Positions 19,627-29,581 of a stretch of 64,000 bases of DNA are shown here, one piece after another. The position numbers were made by a program, and so were the translations under genes. Positions within the stretch are counted from its first letter, which is position 1, and each line of letters opens with the position of its first letter. The stretch lies in assembly GCF_006265165.1 (NCBI RefSeq), contig NZ_VDCH01000009.1, forward strand, positions 17,207-81,206, given 5' to 3'. The notes beneath the pieces are model-generated. The model saw only the letters and a program-made list of their open reading frames with translations, made no database searches and was not told where the DNA came from. This stretch comes from Chlorobaculum thiosulfatiphilum (GTDB taxonomy: Bacteria; Bacteroidota; Chlorobiia; Chlorobiales; Chlorobiaceae).

Positions 19627-20013
19627 TCAGCCAAGATATTCGTTGTCCGCGCCCACCCGGTGGCGGCGTTTCGGATTGTTCATCCGGTCAACGATGACGA
19701 TCATCGGTTGCCAGTTCCGCGCCTCCTCCGGCTCCATTTCGGCGAAGGTCATGATGATGATTTCGTCGCCAGGCAGCGCGCAGCGGGCCGCCGCGCCGTT
19801 GAGCTGGATTTCGCGCAGACCGCGCGTACCTTCGATGATGTAGGTCTCGAATCGCTCGCCGTTGTTGTTGTTGACCACCAGCACCTTCTCGTTGGCGATC
19901 ATGTCGGCCATTTCGAGCAGCTCCTTGTCGATGGTGATGCTTCCTTCATATTCAAGGTCTCCACTGGTGACGATGGCGTTGTGGATCTTGGATTTGAGCA
20001 TGTGTAATTTCAT
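19627..20013 (-). CDS. panD: aspartate 1-decarboxylase
   Basis: PanD makes beta-alanine for pantothenate and coenzyme A. It is made as a proenzyme that cleaves itself between Gly24 and Ser25 to form the pyruvoyl group; the YEGSITID motif at residues 22-28 shows that site. The [11 protein letters not shown] block is also typical. Length is 128 residues, normal. It is placed in an envelope gene cluster, 21 bases downstream of lptC. Confidence 0.95.
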   Translation of the reverse strand: MKLHMLKSKIHNAIVTSGDLEYEGSITIDKELLEMADMIANEKVLVVNNNNGERFETYIIEGTRGLREIQLNGAAARCALPGDEIIIMTFAEMEPEEARNWQPMIVIVDRMNNPKRRHRVGADNEYLG

Positions 20014-20034
20014 AACGGCGCAAACAGAGTCGAA

Positions 20035-20580
20035 TTATTTGGATAAGGCTTCACCGCTGGCATGGAAAATCCTGTAGTGTTTCATGGCTTCGTCGCTTTC
20101 GAAGCCATAACCCCGTATGGTGCGGGAGGGGCCGGAAATCGTGACATATTTGTCCGAGCGAATCATGCGGTCGTGACTGGTGCGCCAGATGTGTTCGGTG
20201 CGCATGACCGTGCCGTCAGCCGAACGGATGACGACGTTGTCGAACGCTTCGATATCGTGATTGTCATGCACGATACCCCTGCCTGCCGTAATGAGGGTTG
20301 CGCTGCCATCACGGTCGAACAGTTGTACGTTGAGTCCACCATCGAGACGGATTTCCTGTTTCTCTCCCTGACGGTATTCAGACGCATGGCGGGCGCTGAC
20401 AATCGTTTTGGTCCTGCCATTATCCGACACCACGAGTGTGACATTCCAGCTCTCCTGAGCAGGCATATCTTTTGTCGAAACGGCAGCCGCCGGCATGTGA
20501 GACTCCTTTTTGGGAGCGCTACAGCCGACGGCGCTGAACACTATTGCCAGAAATAAAAAGGTTGTCCGGCGAGAATGCAA
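20035..20580 (-). CDS. lptC: LptC-like LPS export lipoprotein
   Basis: A 181-residue protein with an N-terminal hydrophobic segment ending in the lipobox-like AVGC at residues 17-20, so a lipoprotein rather than the usual single-span form. The beta-jellyroll LptC domain is recognised by the SARHASEYRQGE and GIVHDNHDIEAFDNVVI stretches. LptC relays lipopolysaccharide from LptBFG to LptA in the periplasm. The start is TTG at 20580, supported by AGGAAG four bases upstream and by the signal sequence; the next ATG would lose the signal. Neighbours ompH and panD flank it. Confidence 0.8.
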   Translation of the reverse strand: MHSRRTTFLFLAIVFSAVGCSAPKKESHMPAAAVSTKDMPAQESWNVTLVVSDNGRTKTIVSARHASEYRQGEKQEIRLDGGLNVQLFDRDGSATLITAGRGIVHDNHDIEAFDNVVIRSADGTVMRTEHIWRTSHDRMIRSDKYVTISGPSRTIRGYGFESDEAMKHYRIFHASGEALSK

Positions 20581-20598
20581 GGGGCTTCCTGGAGAGTG

Positions 20599-21126
20599 TT
20601 ACTTGATTTTCAGCTGGTCGAGCACCTTGAAGGTGATGTCCGACTGGGCATCGCCATACACGCGGGCGCTCTTGTCGAAAATCATGCCGTAACCATCCTT
20701 CTGCGCGACCGAAGCGACGGTGGCATCGATTTTCTGACGGATTGGCGCAATCAGCTCCTGCTCCTTCTGGGAGAGCAGCCGCTGTTTTTCCATGGCGCTT
20801 TTCTGCAGGTTCTCCTGCTGGGCGCGAAGCTCTTTCTCTTTGGTGGCGTTTGGCTTGCCGGACTTCTGGTACGCCTGGATGGCGCTCTGGAGCGCGTTCT
20901 GCTGTTTTGCGAGCTCCGCGCCGCTCTGGTTTTTCATCGTCTGAAGAGACTGGTCGGCGGTTTTGGTTTCCGGCATCATCTGGAAAATCCTGCCGTAATC
21001 GACCACGCCGATTTTCTGTGTATTATCAGCGGCAAAAGCCTGTGGGGCCGAGAGGGTCATGCCAAGAGTGAGTGACATGAACAGAAAACCTGATACTGCT
21101 TTTTTCATTCCTTTGAAGTCTGTCAT
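20599..21126 (-). CDS. OmpH/Skp family periplasmic chaperone
   Basis: Skp-type chaperones hold outer membrane proteins on their way to BamA. The product has a signal peptide (MKKAVSGFLF...APQAFA, then cleavage before AD), the IGVVDYGRIFQMMPE start of the mature domain, and a long charged coiled-coil (ANATKEKELRAQQENLQK region). The start is uncertain: ATG codons at 21150, 21126 and 21108 are all possible and none has a clear ribosome-binding site. The middle one is given. It is separated from bamA by about 14 kb, unlike many genomes. Confidence 0.85.
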   Translation of the reverse strand: MTDFKGMKKAVSGFLFMSLTLGMTLSAPQAFAADNTQKIGVVDYGRIFQMMPETKTADQSLQTMKNQSGAELAKQQNALQSAIQAYQKSGKPNATKEKELRAQQENLQKSAMEKQRLLSQKEQELIAPIRQKIDATVASVAQKDGYGMIFDKSARVYGDAQSDITFKVLDQLKIK

Positions 21127-21288
21127 TATCGGTGTGTTTAGGTGTTTCATGATACAAAGCGTACGGTTCTTTGGCTTTTCATCGAATCGATACTTCGAAA
21201 AGTAACAATTCCGGTTTGAAAATACTATTGCGCCAAAGAAAAACAGGATAAGGCAAATACGCCCTGTCGAGGCCGTGCGGCGCGGGAT

Positions 21289-22437
21289 TTACGCTCTTCG
21301 CGGTGTGCGTTTTCTGAATATCTGGCCGGGCTCCTGCTCGACGATCCATTTCAGTTCGAGTTCGAAAAGATGCACCAGAAGGGCGTCGATCTTCATACCG
21401 GTCTTTTCGGCGATGAGGTCGATGTGCATCGCGCCCGCCTGGAGCGCTTCGACGATGCACGACTCCTCGATGTCGAGAGCAAGCGGCTCGGGCGCTCCCG
21501 TCTGTTTCATCGCGGGGTTTCGCGCCGGATCGAGTTCGGCGAGAATGTCTTCGGCACAGAGCACCGGCCTGGCCTGGTTTTGCTGTATGAGGAAGTTCGC
21601 GCCGCGCGAGGCGGCGGAAAAGATGCTGCCCGGCACTGCGAACACTTCGCGGTTCTGTTCGAGGGCGCAGGCGGCGGTGATCATCGAGCCGCCCTTGATG
21701 TCCGATTCGACGATCAGTGTGCCCTGCGTCAGGCCGGAGATCAGGCGGTTCCGGCGCGGAAAATTGCCCGGTTCGGGCTTGACGCCGATCCACTCCTCAG
21801 AGATGATCGCGCCGCGTTCGAGTATCTTCGGCCAGAGCCGCCCGGCGGGGTCGGTGTAGATGCGGTCGATGCCGCAGCCGAGCACGGCAACGGTGACGCC
21901 ATCGCTCTCCACGGCCGCGCGGTGCGCCATCATGTCGATGCCGTAGGCCAGGCCGCTGAAGATGGCGTAGCCGTTGCCCGCCATTTCGCGGCAGATGAAC
22001 TCGGTGGCCTGCTTGCCGTAGGCCGTGGCCTTGCGGGTGCCGACGACGGCGAGCGAGGGCAGCGAGAGCGCCTCGGTATTGCCGCGCGCGAAGAACAGGA
22101 GCGGCGGATCGTAAATCTCCTTCAGGAGCGGCGGGTAGGCGGGGTCGAGGATCGTTACGACCGCGGCACCCAGCCGTTCAGCCCGCGCGAGCTGCTCTTC
22201 CGCCGCCTCGCGCGCCTTCTGTCGCCACGCCGGGCTTGCGAGCCGCTCGGCGGTTTCGCGGGCGATGGTCTCGCCGATGCCGGGAATCTGGCGCAGCGCG
22301 TCGATGTCCGCTTCGAGCAGCGCCGGGGTCGGGCCGAAACGGTTGACAAGGGCGCGCGCCCTTGAGGGGCCGATGCCGGGAAGCTGCGAGATAATGAGCA
22401 GCAAAAGCGCAATGCTTTGCTCAGGGGTCGTTGTCAT
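21289..22437 (-). CDS. dprA: DNA-processing protein DprA
   Basis: DprA protects incoming single-stranded DNA and loads RecA in natural transformation. The 382-residue product has an N-terminal helix-hairpin-helix region (LPGIGPSRAR), a Rossmann core beginning with LAVVGTRKATAYGK, the IFSGLAYGIDMMAHR block and FPRRNRLISGL, then a C-terminal winged-helix domain. All are complete, so the cell may be naturally competent. The stop is followed by 138 bases without a gene before ompH. Confidence 0.95.
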   Translation of the reverse strand: MTTTPEQSIALLLLIISQLPGIGPSRARALVNRFGPTPALLEADIDALRQIPGIGETIARETAERLASPAWRQKAREAAEEQLARAERLGAAVVTILDPAYPPLLKEIYDPPLLFFARGNTEALSLPSLAVVGTRKATAYGKQATEFICREMAGNGYAIFSGLAYGIDMMAHRAAVESDGVTVAVLGCGIDRIYTDPAGRLWPKILERGAIISEEWIGVKPEPGNFPRRNRLISGLTQGTLIVESDIKGGSMITAACALEQNREVFAVPGSIFSAASRGANFLIQQNQARPVLCAEDILAELDPARNPAMKQTGAPEPLALDIEESCIVEALQAGAMHIDLIAEKTGMKIDALLVHLFELELKWIVEQEPGQIFRKRTPRRA

Positions 22438-22495
22438 AGTTCGGGGGCAGGGGAGTTGAAGAGAGGCGGGGGGAGGGGTTTCCCCCCGGAAAGTC

Positions 22496-23494
22496 TCAGA
22501 AATCGCGCTTCATGAGGATGTTGGCGAACCCTCGCAGGTAGCCGCGTCCCTCCTCCAGAGGAAGGGCGTCGAGCGCAGCGAAGGCCGCTTCGGTATCCTC
22601 GTTGATCTTCGCCCTGGTCTCGTCAAGCACACCGCAGCGCTCGAAGATCGCCTTGACGGCGGGCACGTTGTCGGGCGAGGTGCCCTTGTTGTCGAAGATC
22701 GACTGCAACAGCTCGCGGTCGCTGCCTGTGGCCAGTTCGAGCGAGCGGAGCAGGAGCCATGTTTTCTTGCCGTTGATGACGTCTCCGCCCGGCACCTTGC
22801 CCGACTTGCCGTCTCCGGCCATGATGTCGAGGTAGTCGTCCTGGATCTGGAAGGCGCGTCCAATTTTCTCGCCGAAGGTGACCAGCGCCGCAATCTGCTC
22901 CGGTGTGCCGTCGCCAGCCACGCCGCCCGCTTCGAGCGCCGCCGAAATGAGCCGCCCCGTTTTTTTGGAGATCATGTCGAGGTAGTCGGCGATGGAGACA
23001 TCCGTGCGCTGTTCCAGCTCCATGTCGAGCGCCTGACCTTCGCAGATGGTGATGTTGGCGTCGTTGAAGATGTGGATCATCTCGGCGTGCCGCGCCGTGA
23101 GCGCCTGAAGCGCCAGCTCGTAGGCGTAGGCGATCATCATGTCGCCCGACAGGATCGCGGAGTTGACATTCCACTGCTTGTGCACGGTCGGACGGCCATG
23201 GCGCAGGTCGGCGGCATCCATGATGTCGTCGTGCATCAGGGTGAAGTTGTGCAGCACCTCGACGCCGAGGGCGACGCCAAGCGCGTTGTCGCAGGAGCCG
23301 CTGACCGCTTCCGAGGCGAGCAGCGTCAGGAACGGACGGATTCGCTTGCCCTTTCCTTCGAGGATGTAGCGAGCCGGGCCGTAGAGCGTGGCGGGACTCT
23401 CTTTCTGGAAGCATCGGGCAAGGGCTTCGTTGATTCGTGAGTGGTATTGACGGTACTTGGATTCAACCTGCTCCTGGGTTATCTGTAAAGTCAT
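22496..23494 (-). CDS. polyprenyl synthetase, geranylgeranyl/farnesyl diphosphate synthase type
   Basis: A 332-residue trans-prenyltransferase with the two aspartate-rich motifs: DDIMD near residue 90 and DDYLD near 220. It condenses IPP onto allylic diphosphates. In a phototroph the likely products feed chlorophyll tails, carotenoids and quinones. The residues before the first motif (VLHNFTLMH) set chain length, but product length cannot be assigned safely. The frame opens 34 codons upstream inside fni; the ATG at 23494, 12 bases after the fni stop, is chosen. Confidence 0.9.
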   Translation of the reverse strand: MTLQITQEQVESKYRQYHSRINEALARCFQKESPATLYGPARYILEGKGKRIRPFLTLLASEAVSGSCDNALGVALGVEVLHNFTLMHDDIMDAADLRHGRPTVHKQWNVNSAILSGDMMIAYAYELALQALTARHAEMIHIFNDANITICEGQALDMELEQRTDVSIADYLDMISKKTGRLISAALEAGGVAGDGTPEQIAALVTFGEKIGRAFQIQDDYLDIMAGDGKSGKVPGGDVINGKKTWLLLRSLELATGSDRELLQSIFDNKGTSPDNVPAVKAIFERCGVLDETRAKINEDTEAAFAALDALPLEEGRGYLRGFANILMKRDF

Positions 23495-23505
23495 GGCTCC
23501 GGTGC

Positions 23506-24579
23506 TCAGGGTTTGTGATTGATAGTTGCTCGTTTCAGTGCTTCGATACTGGCCGATCCGGTCAGGAACATCGCCGCCTTGAGGTCGCTGGACCATGCGC
23601 GGATGGTCTCGTCGAGCGTTCCGGCGTGGAGCGCGACGAGCATGTGCCGCGCGGAGGCGGCGATGTTTGCGCCGAGGGCGATCGACTTGGCGACGTCAAG
23701 GCCGTTGCGGATGCCGCCCGACGAGATCACGCCAAGCGCGGCGTACTGTGGGTTGTGCTGCTTGAGCGCCGCGATGCCGGTCAGACACTCGGCGGTCGGG
23801 ATGCCCCAGTTCAGCAGCTCGCCCAGCGCCGACGGGCTGAAGCGCTCCTCATTGCCGAAGCGGTCGAGATAGCGGCACTCTTCGACCTTCTGCCAGCTTA
23901 TGCCGCCCGCTCCGGCCACGTCAATGGCCTTGACGCCCGCGTCAGCGAGCTTCCGCGCGGCGCTCGCCGAGATGCCGCAGCCCACCTCCTTGGCGATCAC
24001 CGGCACGTCGATGGTGGCGGTAATGTCGTTCAGCTTGTCGAGAAATCCCTTGAAGTCGGTGCTGCCTTCAGGCTGGAACAGCTCTTGCGCCGGGTTGAGA
24101 TGCACGATCAGCGCGTCGGCCTCGATGAGGTCGATCAATATCGAGAGTTGCTCGCGGCTCAGTCCGGCGGCCACTTCGGGCGCGCCGATGTTGGCGTAGA
24201 TGGGCGCCGTCGGCGCGGATTTGCGCACAATCGAAAAGCTCTCGCGGTGCGACGAGCCTTCGAGCGCCTGGCGCATACTGCCCACGCCGAGCGGGATGCG
24301 GAAGCGTTCGGCAGCTTCGGCCAGGGTGCGGTTCAGGGCGAGGGCGTCACCGTAGCCGCCGGTCATCGAAGAGATCATGATCGGCAGGTCGATCTTCTTG
24401 CCGAGGAACTCCGTCGAGAGGTCGATCTCTTTGGAATCGATCTCCGGCGCGGCGTTGTGCTCGAACCTCCACGCGCCGAGGCCGGTATCCTGAAGGTCGA
24501 AACAGACCTCGCGGTTCAGGCAGATATCGACGTGGCTGTGCTTGCGTTCAGCGGTTATGGTTGCGCTTGCTTCTTGCAT
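23506..24579 (-). CDS. fni: type 2 isopentenyl-diphosphate delta-isomerase
   Basis: Fni interconverts IPP and DMAPP with FMN and NAD(P)H. The 357-residue TIM-barrel protein has [11 protein letters not shown] at the start, the MISSMTGG motif, GVGSMRQAL, and the flavin-binding [19 protein letters not shown] stretch. It precedes the prenyl synthase by 12 bases, so one transcript supplies substrate and chain elongation. The type 2 enzyme is typical of green sulfur bacteria. Confidence 0.95.
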   Translation of the reverse strand: MQEASATITAERKHSHVDICLNREVCFDLQDTGLGAWRFEHNAAPEIDSKEIDLSTEFLGKKIDLPIMISSMTGGYGDALALNRTLAEAAERFRIPLGVGSMRQALEGSSHRESFSIVRKSAPTAPIYANIGAPEVAAGLSREQLSILIDLIEADALIVHLNPAQELFQPEGSTDFKGFLDKLNDITATIDVPVIAKEVGCGISASAARKLADAGVKAIDVAGAGGISWQKVEECRYLDRFGNEERFSPSALGELLNWGIPTAECLTGIAALKQHNPQYAALGVISSGGIRNGLDVAKSIALGANIAASARHMLVALHAGTLDETIRAWSSDLKAAMFLTGSASIEALKRATINHKP

Positions 24580-24686
24580 GGGCGGATGGCCGCTTCTGGT
24601 TTGAACGATTTTCAGAGGTGCTCTGTAAAGTATAACTTATGGCAAATATCCCATAACTTTTTTCGGGCTTGTCCGGTTTGCGCCTT

Positions 24687-25952
24687 ATGTTCAGAACCCT
24701 GTTCGATATAGCCGTCAGGCACATTCTCGGCCGCAAGCGCCAGACGCTCACCACCATGCTTGCCGTGTCGGTCAGCACGATGGTGCTCATCACCACCATC
24801 TCGCTCACCAGGGGGCTGCTCGATTCCTTCACCGAAACCATCATCGACGCCGCGCCACACATCCGCATCAAGGGCGAGAAGATCGATCCGGTGCCGACCA
24901 ATCTGTTCGACGCTGCCGGCTCGAAGAGGGCTTTCGTGGCGGACAATATCGGCAGGGATGAATCCGATGAGGTGCGCAACTACGGGCGAATTCTCGAAAT
25001 TGTTTCCTCGCCCGCCTTTTCCGGCAAGATCACCGCCGCCTCGCCCTTCGTCGAGTCGCAGATCATGGCGGTCAAGGGGAACCGCAACCAGCCGGTGCTG
25101 CTCAGGGGAGTGGAGATCGACCGCGAAGAGCGCATCAGCCACATCGGGCGCAACCTCGTTTCCGGCGATCTGGTGCTGTTCCGGAAAACTCCCGATGCCC
25201 TTTTGGTCGGGCGTTCCGTCGCCACCGATCTTGGCGTGGAGCTGAACGACCAGATCACCATCATTTCGTCCGACGGCCGCAGCCGCCAGGGCAAGGTTGC
25301 CGGAATTTTTTTCACCGGCATCAACGCCGTCGATAACACGATCCTTTCGTCGCTCAAGCTCGGCCAGATTGTCGAGGGGCTGCCGCCCAACAAGGTTACC
25401 GGCATTTCGCTGAAGGTTGCCGACCCGCTCGACGACGCGCCGCTGGCCGACGAGCTTGAGCGCATAACCGGCTACCGTTGCATGACTTGGCAGGAGGAGA
25501 ATGAGAGCGTGTTGGTGCTCTTCAAGCGGATCGGCTCCATCGTGCTGTCGCTCGTGGGTTTCGTTGGCGTGGTGTCGGGCTTCGGCGTGGCAAATATCCT
25601 CGTGACGACGGTTTTCGAGAAGAGCCGCGACATCGCCATCATGAAGTCGTTCGGCTTTTCGTCGGCGCAGATGGTGGGGCTGTTCGTTTTCGAGGGGTTT
25701 CTGGTCGGCCTCGGCGGCGCGCTCGCCGGAGGCCTCATGGCGACCGGCTCAATCGGGTTTCTGGCCAGCTTGCAGATCGAAAGCTCGCAGGGGCCGCTGA
25801 CCAAAAGCGGCTTCAGCATGTCGTGGAACCCCTGGTACTTTTTCTTCGTCATCGTCGTGACGGTCATCATCAGCACCATCGCCGCCGCGATCCCCTCGCT
25901 CCGCGCCGCCCGCCTGGAGCCGGTGACGGTGCTGCGGGAGAGCAATCTTTGA
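24687..25952 (+). CDS. ABC transporter permease, FtsX/LolC-E type
   Basis: A 421-residue protein with one N-terminal transmembrane helix (about 25-45), a large periplasmic MacB-type domain (about 50-260), then three transmembrane helices. That layout matches the lipoprotein-releasing LolC/E or MacB permeases. No cognate ATPase is next to it: the downstream ABC gene is a fused exporter on the other strand. The frame can start from a TTG at 24669, but the ATG at 24687 is preferred. It ends with the family-typical SLRAARLEPVTVLRE. Confidence 0.88.
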   Translation: MFRTLFDIAVRHILGRKRQTLTTMLAVSVSTMVLITTISLTRGLLDSFTETIIDAAPHIRIKGEKIDPVPTNLFDAAGSKRAFVADNIGRDESDEVRNYGRILEIVSSPAFSGKITAASPFVESQIMAVKGNRNQPVLLRGVEIDREERISHIGRNLVSGDLVLFRKTPDALLVGRSVATDLGVELNDQITIISSDGRSRQGKVAGIFFTGINAVDNTILSSLKLGQIVEGLPPNKVTGISLKVADPLDDAPLADELERITGYRCMTWQEENESVLVLFKRIGSIVLSLVGFVGVVSGFGVANILVTTVFEKSRDIAIMKSFGFSSAQMVGLFVFEGFLVGLGGALAGGLMATGSIGFLASLQIESSQGPLTKSGFSMSWNPWYFFFVIVVTVIISTIAAAIPSLRAARLEPVTVLRESNL

Positions 25953-25981
25953 GGCTTTGGGGTTGGTGCGGAGTTTGGTGC

Positions 25982-26101
25982 TGTGGGACGAGTGGGGCTT
26001 ATGGGACTATTGGGACAACAAGAACTAAGAAGAAAAAACGATCCACTTTTCTCTTCCTCCCAAAAGTCCCACTCGTCCCAAAAGTCCCATAAGTCCCAAC
26101 T
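25982..26101. repeat. 9-nt periodic repeat element, copy B
   Basis: The left arm has units TGTGGGACG, AGTGGGGCT, TATGGGACT and ATTGGGACA. After a purine-rich loop the right arm has GTCCCACTC, GTCCCAAAA, GTCCCATAA, GTCCCAAC. The units of the two arms match but in a different order. It lies between converging genes and ends ten bases before the exporter's stop. Confidence 0.85.
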
Positions 26102-26111
26102 ATCCTATACT

Positions 26112-27941
26112 TCACCCCGCCTCTTCCAGCCTGCTGCGCTCCGGGTGCTGCAATAAATACAGCTTGTAGTACAACCCTCGCTGGGCGAGGAGTTCCTGGT
26201 GGGTGCCGGTTTCGCGGATGGTGCCTTTGTGCAGCACCACGATCTTGTCGGCATGCTGGATCGTCGAGAGCCGGTGGGCGATGATGATCGAGGTGCGGTG
26301 CTTCATCAGCCGGTCGGTGGCCTGTTCGATGAGCGACTCGGTTTCGGTATCGACCGAGCTGGTGGCTTCGTCGAGCACGAGAATGTCCGGGTCGTAGAGC
26401 AGCGCCCGCACGAAGGCGAGGAGCTGCTTCTGGCCCGCCGAGAGTCCCGAACCGTTTTCGCGGATGCGGTAGTCGTAGCCGCCCGGCAGCTTTTCGATGA
26501 AGCGGTTCGCGCCCACGATACTGGCCGCCTCGCGAATCGTTTCGTCCGAAATCGAGGGATCGCCGAAGCTGAGATTCTCGCGGATCGAACCGGCGAAGAG
26601 CACCACATCTTGCATCACCACGCCCACGAGCTTGCGCAAATCGTGGCCGGGAATGTCTCTCAGCTCGATACCGTCAATCGTCACCGAACCCTTCGCGTAG
26701 GGGTAAAACCGCGAAAGAATGTTGATGAGCGTGGTTTTGCCGCTGCCGGTTGCGCCGACGATGGCCACGGTTTCTCCCGCCTTGATCTCCAGCGAAATGT
26801 CGCGCAGCACCCAGTGATTTTCGTCGTAAGAGAACCACACCTTGTCGAATTCGATGCGATCCCGAAACGCGGTGATCGTTCTGGCATTCTCTGACGGCTC
26901 CGGATCGAGCGGCTCTTCGAGCAGGCGGAAGATGCGGTCTGAGCTGGTGACGGCGGTCTGCATGATGTTGAAGCGGTCGGAGAGGTGCTGCAACGGGCGG
27001 AAGAAGAGCCAGATGAACTGCACGAACGACACCACCACGCCCACCGAAAGATCGGCCTGCATGATCCGCGTTGCGCTGAACCACACCACCAAACCCGCCG
27101 CCGCCGAGCTGAGAAACTCGATCAAGGGGAAGTAGATCGAAAAATAATGCACCGTCTTGATGTTGGCGTCGCGGTGGTCGGCGTTGATGGCGGAGTGTTT
27201 CCGGAACTCGGCCTCCTCGCGCGAGAAGAGCTGCACCACCTTCATGCCGGTGATGTGCTCCTGAAAAAAGGAGTTGAGCCTCGCCAGATGCGTCCGGACA
27301 TCGAGGAACGCCTGGCGCACCCTGTCCTTGAAAAAAATGGTCGAGTAGATCATGACCGGCAAAATGCTCAGCACGACGAGCGTCAGCCGCCAGTCGGTCA
27401 GCAGCATCATCGCTACGATGAAGAGCAGTTGTAAGACGTCGCCGATGATGGTGATGAGGCCGCTGGAGAGCATTTCGTTGAGCGCCTCGACGTCGTTGGT
27501 GGTGCGGGTGATGATGCGGCCAACCGGATTGCGGTCGAAGTAGCGGATCGGCAGGCGCTGCAAGTGGCGGAAGATGTCGAGGCGGATGGCATAGACCGCT
27601 TTCTGGCCGATGAGCTGCGTCAGCCAGGTGGCGGCGTACTGCTTGACGCCGTCGAGCACGATCACGAGCAGCATGAGGAGACTGACGACGGCGAGGCCCT
27701 TGTGGTCTCCCGTGGCGATGTGGTCGTCGATGGCGATGCGGGTCAGCCAGGGGCGCAGCGGCGTCAAAATGGCGCCGAAGGCGGTCAGCGCCACCGCGCC
27801 CGCGACTAGCCCCTTGAAGGGCTTGATGTAGCCGAGAAGCCGCTTGATGATGTAGCGGTCAACCGAACCCTTTTTACGATTGCCAAGGGTTTCGTCCTGC
27901 TGTGTGTGGAATCCTGATGCCGCGCCTGCTCCCATTCTCAT
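26112..27941 (-). CDS. ABC exporter, fused membrane and ATPase domains (MsbA-like)
   Basis: A 609-residue half-transporter: six transmembrane helices (about 30-330) followed by an ATPase domain with Walker A GATGSGKTT near 396, signature LSAGQKQLLA, and Walker B ILVLDEATSSVD. Such proteins dimerise to export lipids, lipid A or small molecules; the substrate cannot be told from sequence. It begins five bases after the phosphohexomutase stop, so the two are cotranscribed. A GTG 27 codons in is an alternative start. Confidence 0.92.
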   Translation of the reverse strand: MRMGAGAASGFHTQQDETLGNRKKGSVDRYIIKRLLGYIKPFKGLVAGAVALTAFGAILTPLRPWLTRIAIDDHIATGDHKGLAVVSLLMLLVIVLDGVKQYAATWLTQLIGQKAVYAIRLDIFRHLQRLPIRYFDRNPVGRIITRTTNDVEALNEMLSSGLITIIGDVLQLLFIVAMMLLTDWRLTLVVLSILPVMIYSTIFFKDRVRQAFLDVRTHLARLNSFFQEHITGMKVVQLFSREEAEFRKHSAINADHRDANIKTVHYFSIYFPLIEFLSSAAAGLVVWFSATRIMQADLSVGVVVSFVQFIWLFFRPLQHLSDRFNIMQTAVTSSDRIFRLLEEPLDPEPSENARTITAFRDRIEFDKVWFSYDENHWVLRDISLEIKAGETVAIVGATGSGKTTLINILSRFYPYAKGSVTIDGIELRDIPGHDLRKLVGVVMQDVVLFAGSIRENLSFGDPSISDETIREAASIVGANRFIEKLPGGYDYRIRENGSGLSAGQKQLLAFVRALLYDPDILVLDEATSSVDTETESLIEQATDRLMKHRTSIIIAHRLSTIQHADKIVVLHKGTIRETGTHQELLAQRGLYYKLYLLQHPERSRLEEAG

Positions 27942-27945
27942 GCCG

Positions 27946-29373
27946 TCAGCCCTCGGTCAAACTGGCCGCCACGGTTGCGATCTCTTCGATGAAGCTCGCG
28001 GCAAGGGCGTCGGCCTCCTCTTGCGTCGAGGCTTCGGTGTAAATACGGACAATCGGCTCGGTGTTCGAGGGGCGAAGGTGCGCCCAGCCCGCCGCGAAGT
28101 CGAGCTTGAGACCGTCGAGCCGGTTGCACTCCGCTTCGGGATGGTTTGCGGCCACCGTGTCGAAAATCGTGCCGAGCGCCTCTTTCGTCAATTTTTCAAG
28201 CTCGACCTTTTTCTTTGACATGAAGTAGTCGGGGAAGGTTTTGCGGAATCCCGAAAGCGTACCGCCCGTCTCGGATTTCCATTCGGCGAAGGCCTGGATG
28301 AAGAGCGCGATTCCGGCAAGCGCGTCGCGCCCGTAGTGCAGCTCCGGCAAAATGACGCCGCCGTTGCCCTCGCCGCCGATCGCCGCCCCCTTCTCCTTCA
28401 TTACCTCGGTCACGTTGGCCTCGCCGACTTTGGCGCTGAAGCACTCGACCTCGTGCTTGCGGGCGATGTCCCGCAGGGCGCGGCTGCTCGAAAGGTTGTT
28501 GACCACCGGCCCTTTGTGGTGCTTGAGGTAGAAATCGGCGCAGGCGACCAGCGTGTATTCTTCGCCGAAGAGCGTGCCGTCTTGGCACACCAGCGCGAGT
28601 CGATCGGCGTCGGGATCGACGATGATGCCGAGGTCGCAGCTCTCGCGGGCGAGAATCTCCATCGTCTGGCGCAGGTTCTGCTCGACCGGTTCCGGGTTGC
28701 GCGGAAAGATGCCCGTGCCTTCGCAGGCGAGCGTTTTGATCTCCGTGATGCCGAGCTTGCGGCACAGCTCCGGCACGATGAACGATCCCGCCCCCTCGAC
28801 GGCGTCGATCAGTACCCGGAAGTTCATGCTTTTGATCAGGTCGCGGTCGAGGCAGGAGAGCTTCAGGATTCGCTCGATATGCACCGCGTCCCACGATCCG
28901 TTTGCCGTCAGCGAGCCGATCTCGTCCCATCGGGCGGAGTCGAACGAGCCTTTTTCTACGATAGCGAGCAGCTCCTCGACGTCGGAGGCGTTCATGAACT
29001 CCCCTTTCTCGTTGAGCATTTTCAGGGCGTTCCACTCGACGGGATTGTGCGAGGCGGTGACGATCAGCCCGCCGTCGGCTCCTTCGCCGGCGGTGGCGAT
29101 CTCGACGGTCGGCGTGGTGGTCATGCCGACATCGACCACATCACAGCCGCAGAGCGCGAGGGTATTCGAGACCAGCCCGGTGATGACGCCGCCGGTCGGT
29201 CGGCTGTCCCTGCCGATGACGATTTTCGGTTTGGACTGCGATCCGGGATTCAGCGCCTGTTTTCGCCGCTTGACCCAAGTGGCGAAGGCCATCGTGAATG
29301 CCGTGAGGTTTTCCGGGGTGAGGCTCTTGCCGACCACGCCGCGGATGCCGGAGACGCTGATCATCAAGCTCAT
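27946..29373 (-). CDS. phosphohexomutase (phosphoglucosamine/phosphomannomutase family)
   Basis: A 475-residue alpha-D-phosphohexomutase. The start [17 protein letters not shown] and the active-site phosphoserine loop [13 protein letters not shown] (serine near residue 106) are clear, as is the metal loop [10 protein letters not shown] near residue 252. The sugar loop GEGNGGV follows, and the C-terminal phosphate-binding [12 protein letters not shown] is intact. Specificity is probably GlcN or mannose. A paralogue lies at 49880. It is cotranscribed with the exporter. Confidence 0.85.
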   Translation of the reverse strand: MSLMISVSGIRGVVGKSLTPENLTAFTMAFATWVKRRKQALNPGSQSKPKIVIGRDSRPTGGVITGLVSNTLALCGCDVVDVGMTTTPTVEIATAGEGADGGLIVTASHNPVEWNALKMLNEKGEFMNASDVEELLAIVEKGSFDSARWDEIGSLTANGSWDAVHIERILKLSCLDRDLIKSMNFRVLIDAVEGAGSFIVPELCRKLGITEIKTLACEGTGIFPRNPEPVEQNLRQTMEILARESCDLGIIVDPDADRLALVCQDGTLFGEEYTLVACADFYLKHHKGPVVNNLSSSRALRDIARKHEVECFSAKVGEANVTEVMKEKGAAIGGEGNGGVILPELHYGRDALAGIALFIQAFAEWKSETGGTLSGFRKTFPDYFMSKKKVELEKLTKEALGTIFDTVAANHPEAECNRLDGLKLDFAAGWAHLRPSNTEPIVRIYTEASTQEEADALAASFIEEIATVAASLTEG

Positions 29374-29581
29374 TGGCAGGAAATGTTGAGGATTGAGAAG
29401 GAGTTACCGTTTTGTTGCGGGAATATACATAAAAAACCGCCGAAGCCCGGTCACCAGTCTGGCGGATTCCGTCAATAATTTGTGTCGATATTTTTTAATT
29501 TTCGAGGCAGGTTCGTATATTACATGCCTTTTGTTGCGGATACCGCACACTCTTAACAAGATATTATAACAGCACAAGGTT

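Noticed and set aside
23437..24711. Open frame of 424 codons antisense to fni
   Set aside because: Fni motifs on the minus strand are complete, and this frame has no family pattern.
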